Of a DNA stretch of 64,000 nucleotides, positions 60,958 through 64,000 are shown piece after piece. Location: NCBI GenBank assembly GCA_011947345.1, contig JAAVTG010000531.1:558001-622000 (forward strand), read 5' to 3'. Position numbers and translations under genes: made by a program. The notes under the pieces were generated by a model, which searched no databases, had not been told where the DNA came from, and was given only the letters and a program-made list of their open reading frames with translations. Every line of letters starts with the position of its first letter. Positions within the stretch are counted from its first letter, which is position 1. This DNA comes from Phytophthora quininea. Lineage: Eukaryota > Oomycota > Peronosporomycetes > Peronosporales > Peronosporaceae.

Positions 60958-61448
60958 GGCTCCAGGGAGAGAGGAAGGCTAATGCGGTGTCGTTTTTCGT
61001 TGACTGACTCTGACAGAAATCAGAAAATTCTAAAACCAAAATAACAAAAATGTTGTTTTGCCGCACAACCAGCGCTTCACCTGATGCTGGGCTAGCTCCA
61101 AGCCGCTGAACAGCGCGCCGTCGGCCGCCGCCCGCTTCAACTTGCTGCAGAAGAAGACCAGCGACTCTCAAGGACGCCGACGAGAGCTCCAGCCGCCATC
61201 GATGCACATCTACGGCTGCTGGATCGCCGCGTCCACGGCGGCTGCTTCATCGCCGAATACTGCGTTTGCGGCAGGACGATCCTGGACGATGATGACCAAG
61301 CGAACGTCGGCTATCAACAACCAGCACCGACAGCGATTGAGGATGCTGATCGAAGACGTGCTGTATTTTCTGTTGCTGTCTGCAGAGCGGTCGACCATTG
61401 TCGTTACTGCACTGGCGTGGTCGGACACCTGGAGCTTCACTGAGCGTT

Positions 61449-61993
61449 GAAGTACTAGATGCATACCCTGACGGCGTTCCTCATTCGGCTTCGATGGCCG
61501 AAAGCAAAAACTGGAGCAAAAAAAATGCTTGCTAGCTGGCATAGAACTCACCAGCCCAGTGGTCAAGCACGCCGCCAAACTTCTCGAATCCTACAAAGGC
61601 ACCGTCTCGGTATTGGAGGACAAAGCTGCACGGCTCGAGAGCGAGGCGACGGGCTCAGGGCAAGTTGTGGCGGCGAGGCTCAAGCGATTCAAGAACATTG
61701 CTCGCTACCAGGCGCGCGTTTTCAATTCGACCAAGAGACTGGCAGAGTAACAGGCCGCGCCGGCGCGTGAAATCGTCGCTGCCTGCAAGGCCAAGCAGAA
61801 AAGGATCGCCGCGGACCTGGCTGCCGCTGCCATCCGAGCGCATCGTGACCTCAAGACGTTCAAGACGGCTCAAGCCGCTGAAGACGTTGAAGCTGTTCAA
61901 GAAAACCTCGTCGATCACAGCTTCGACTACGTCAAGTTACCGTCGTCAAGCTCGTCGTCAAGCCCGTCGACACTGAATTCACATTGGCTTAAT
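61449..61993 (+). pseudogene. Helical ORF remnant with a frame break and an in-frame stop
   Basis: The reading EVLDAYPDGVPHSASMAESK runs into an A7 run (61519-61525) where one more A would continue it as AGIELTSPVVKHAAKLLESY. That frame runs on as ARLKRFKNIARYQARVFNST and meets TAA at 61748-61750. It is then open again for about 80 codons (EIVAACKAKQKRIAAD; HRDLKTFKTAQAAEDVEAVQ) to a Ser-rich end and stop near 61991. The family is unknown. One frame break plus one nonsense codon makes a recently silenced gene likely. No start could be assigned upstream. Confidence 0.45.
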
Positions 61994-62388
61994 TGACTAA
62001 TATTTTTTGCTTCACAACTTCCTACATTTTGTTTTGCTTCTACACAATCAATCAAAGAATGCGGTGAGCTGCTCCTGTTCTTCGCCATTATTCTCACCAG
62101 TGCCACTTGGCTTCGCATCATCTACCGGTAGTAGCAGCGGGTGACATGCAGCTAAGCGTCCACACAGAAATCTCTCCTAGTAACAGCACGAAAGCCATTC
62201 CGCACATGGACATCATTTCAGCCACTCAAAACGTTTCAGACCTTTTTGCGTTGTGGAGCGATCTGAACCAATCATGTCCAACCATGTGAAAGGCTGTTGG
62301 TGCTCTTGACGCACTCGTTGATTTCCTGGGGAGCTGTCGCCGTCGCTTCTTGTCAGTCGATCCGCGCGGGTACCAGTACTGCATCGCC
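61994..62388. other. Promoter region of NOG1, no supported gene
   Basis: Between the remnant ORF and the NOG1 ATG. AACCAATCATG at about 62267-62277 is a CCAAT box. Short open frames on both strands have no conserved content. An A/T-rich patch follows the remnant stop. Confidence 0.4.
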
Positions 62389-64000
62389 ATGGTGGTGTAC
62401 AACTTTAAGAAGATCCAGACGGTGCCGTCCGCCTCGGACTTCATCGACATCGTGCTGACGCGCACGCAGCGCAAGACGCCGACGGTCATCCACCCGACCT
62501 ACGCCATCTCGCGCATCCGCGCCTTTTACATGCGCAAGGTCAAGTTCACGCAGCAGACGTGCCAGGAGAAGCTCAGCCAGATCATCGACGACTTCCCCAG
62601 GCTGGACGACCTCCACCCGTTCTACGCCGACCTCATCAACATCCTGTACGACCGCGACCACTACAAGCTGGCGCTCGGACAGGTCAACACGGCGCGCGCC
62701 TTGATCGACAACATCGCCAAGGACTATGTGCGCATGATCAAGTACGGAGACTCGCTCTACCGCTGCAAGCAGCTCAAGCGCGCGGCGCTGGGCCGCATGT
62801 GCACGCTGCTCAAGAAGCAAAAGGCCTCGCTCGAGTACCTGGAGGAAGTGCGCAAGCATTTGTCGCGTTTGCCGTCCATCGACCCCAACACGCGCACGCT
62901 GCTGGTCACGGGCTTCCCCAATGTAGGCAAGTCAAGCTTCATGAACAAGGTGACCAGAGCCGACGTGGACGTGCAGCCGTACGCTTTCACGACTAAGGCG
63001 CTGTACGTGGGTCACTTGGACTACAAGTACCTGCGTTGGCAGGTGATCGATACGCCCGGTATTCTGGACCACGCGCTGGAAGACCGCAACACGATCGAAA
63101 TGCAGGCCGTGACGGCGCTAGCCCACTTGCAGGCGTCTATTCTGTTCTTCATGGACATCTCGGAGCAGTGCGGCTTCACGATCGAGCAGCAGTTGAGTCT
63201 GTTCGGCAACATCCGTCCGCTGTTCGCGAACAAGCCGCTCGTGCTGGTGGCCAACAAGATCGATCAGATGCGCTTCGAGCAGCTCTCGCAGCCGCACCAG
63301 CAGATGATCAACGAGGCCGTGGACGAGACCAAGGCCAAATTCTTCACCATGTCGAACCACTCAGAGGAGAACGTGATGGATGTCAGGAACTACGCGTGTG
63401 ACGAGCTGCTGGCGCACCGTGTCAACTCGAAAGTGAAGGGCAACAAGGTAGCGGATGTGCTCAACCGTCTGAGTGTTGCGATGCCCGTGGCTCGCGACGA
63501 CGTGCAGCGCGAGATTTCTATCCCCGAGAGTGTTATTGCTGCTCGCGAGAACCCCGCTGCTGCTGGTGCTCCGCGTGTGCTGCTGAAGGATAAGATGAAC
63601 GCAAACGGCGGCGCTGGCGTGTACTCGTTCAACTTCAAGGAGCACTACAAGGGTATGCTGCGCAACGACGACTGGACGCAGGACGCGATCCCGGAGATCT
63701 GGAACGGCAAGAACATTGCTGACTTTGTGGACCCGGAAATCCTGAAGCGTCTGGAAGCTCTGGAGCAGGAAGAGGACGAGGCTATGAACAACAACGCGCC
63801 AATGGACGAGGACGAGGAGATGAGCGACCTTGACGACGAGCAGAAGGACAAACTCTCTCGTATCCGCGAGAAGAAGGCTGTTATTGTGGCGGAGCACCGT
63901 CAGAACAAGAACAGAAATCACTCGACCGTGTCCCGCAAGGTGCGCGCGAAGCTTCGCACCCTTACGGAGACTAAGAAGGAGCTGGAGGCTCTGGGAGTCG
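62389..64000 (+). CDS. NOG1: NOG1/GTPBP4 nucleolar GTPase, 5' part (runs off the window)
   Basis: TRAFAC-class GTPase needed for 60S subunit assembly and pre-60S export. The start [20 protein letters not shown] is the conserved NOG1 N-terminal helix bundle. The G domain follows: G1 [14 protein letters not shown] (about residue 175), G2 PYAFTTK, G3 [10 protein letters not shown]4 VANKID, G5 MSNHSEENV. The C-terminal NOGCT-type region begins [20 protein letters not shown] and [16 protein letters not shown], then an acidic segment and the basic [16 protein letters not shown]. About 537 codons are present without an intron or frame break. The stop lies beyond 64000. Confidence 0.95.
   Translation, partial: MVVYNFKKIQTVPSASDFIDIVLTRTQRKTPTVIHPTYAISRIRAFYMRKVKFTQQTCQEKLSQIIDDFPRLDDLHPFYADLINILYDRDHYKLALGQVNTARALIDNIAKDYVRMIKYGDSLYRCKQLKRAALGRMCTLLKKQKASLEYLEEVRKHLSRLPSIDPNTRTLLVTGFPNVGKSSFMNKVTRADVDVQPYAFTTKALYVGHLDYKYLRWQVIDTPGILDHALEDRNTIEMQAVTALAHLQASILFFMDISEQCGFTIEQQLSLFGNIRPLFANKPLVLVANKIDQMRFEQLSQPHQQMINEAVDETKAKFFTMSNHSEENVMDVRNYACDELLAHRVNSKVKGNKVADVLNRLSVAMPVARDDVQREISIPESVIAARENPAAAGAPRVLLKDKMNANGGAGVYSFNFKEHYKGMLRNDDWTQDAIPEIWNGKNIADFVDPEILKRLEALEQEEDEAMNNNAPMDEDEEMSDLDDEQKDKLSRIREKKAVIVAEHRQNKNRNHSTVSRKVRAKLRTLTETKKELEALGV

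Overview
This window is eukaryotic nuclear DNA, most likely from a zoospore-forming oomycete. The evidence is dense genes on both strands, introns mostly of 55-75 bp with GT-AG ends, core promoters resembling the oomycete initiator (for example CTCATTTCCCATTT upstream of the PEPCK genes), CCAAT boxes close to start codons, and the gene set itself (ATP-type PEPCK, glyoxylate-cycle malate synthase, and the basal-body protein CEP19). The genus cannot be fixed from the sequence. There are no bacterial operons, and I saw no tRNA, rRNA or CRISPR array.

Layout. 0.2-7.2 kb: two tandem RBBP4/MSI1-type WD40 histone chaperone genes with the same intron positions, separated by a HAD phosphatase and a large uncharacterised gene. 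7.3-13.8 kb: branched-chain 2-oxoacid dehydrogenase E1 alpha (-), an LLP/YBL028C-like ribosome-biogenesis protein (+), CEP19 (-), MoaE (-), and a Tat-SF1/Cus2-like splicing factor (+). 14.3-24.6 kb: a coiled-coil protein with a CHORD-like Cys/His tail, an unknown protein, a multi-PH-domain protein, a disrupted Cys-rich zinc-finger locus, and a protein with two RFxI motifs. 24.8-32.3 kb: a domesticated BED/hAT transposase-like gene, a small type I membrane protein, an LSH/DDM1 SNF2 remodeller, and malate synthase.

32.5-46.1 kb is the unusual part. Three ATP-PEPCK genes and two full copies of an EF-hand-like gene (here called gene E) form a large inverted repeat with arms 34259-38681 and 40945-45374. 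The middle PEPCK lies in the spacer. One PEPCK carries a 2-base deletion. Remnants of the gene E tail lie outside both arms, and a coilin gene (left) and a truncated coilin-like gene (right) sit mirror-wise beyond them. This suggests an older, larger palindromic duplication followed by recent duplication or gene conversion.

46.3-64 kb: TTI2, Acinus (SAP-RRM-RSB), HEATR6, a decayed GEMIN5-like WD40/TPR pseudogene, a short coiled-coil protein, a long golgin-like coiled-coil protein, an ORF remnant, and the 5' part of NOG1, which runs off the window.

Many otherwise well-conserved genes show single-base reading-frame breaks inside or beside short homopolymers, nearly all in the direction of one missing base. 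I read these mainly as consensus indel errors, except where nonsense mutations are also present (the GEMIN5-like locus). Products are given as the conceptual conserved reading, and breaks are stated in each entry.
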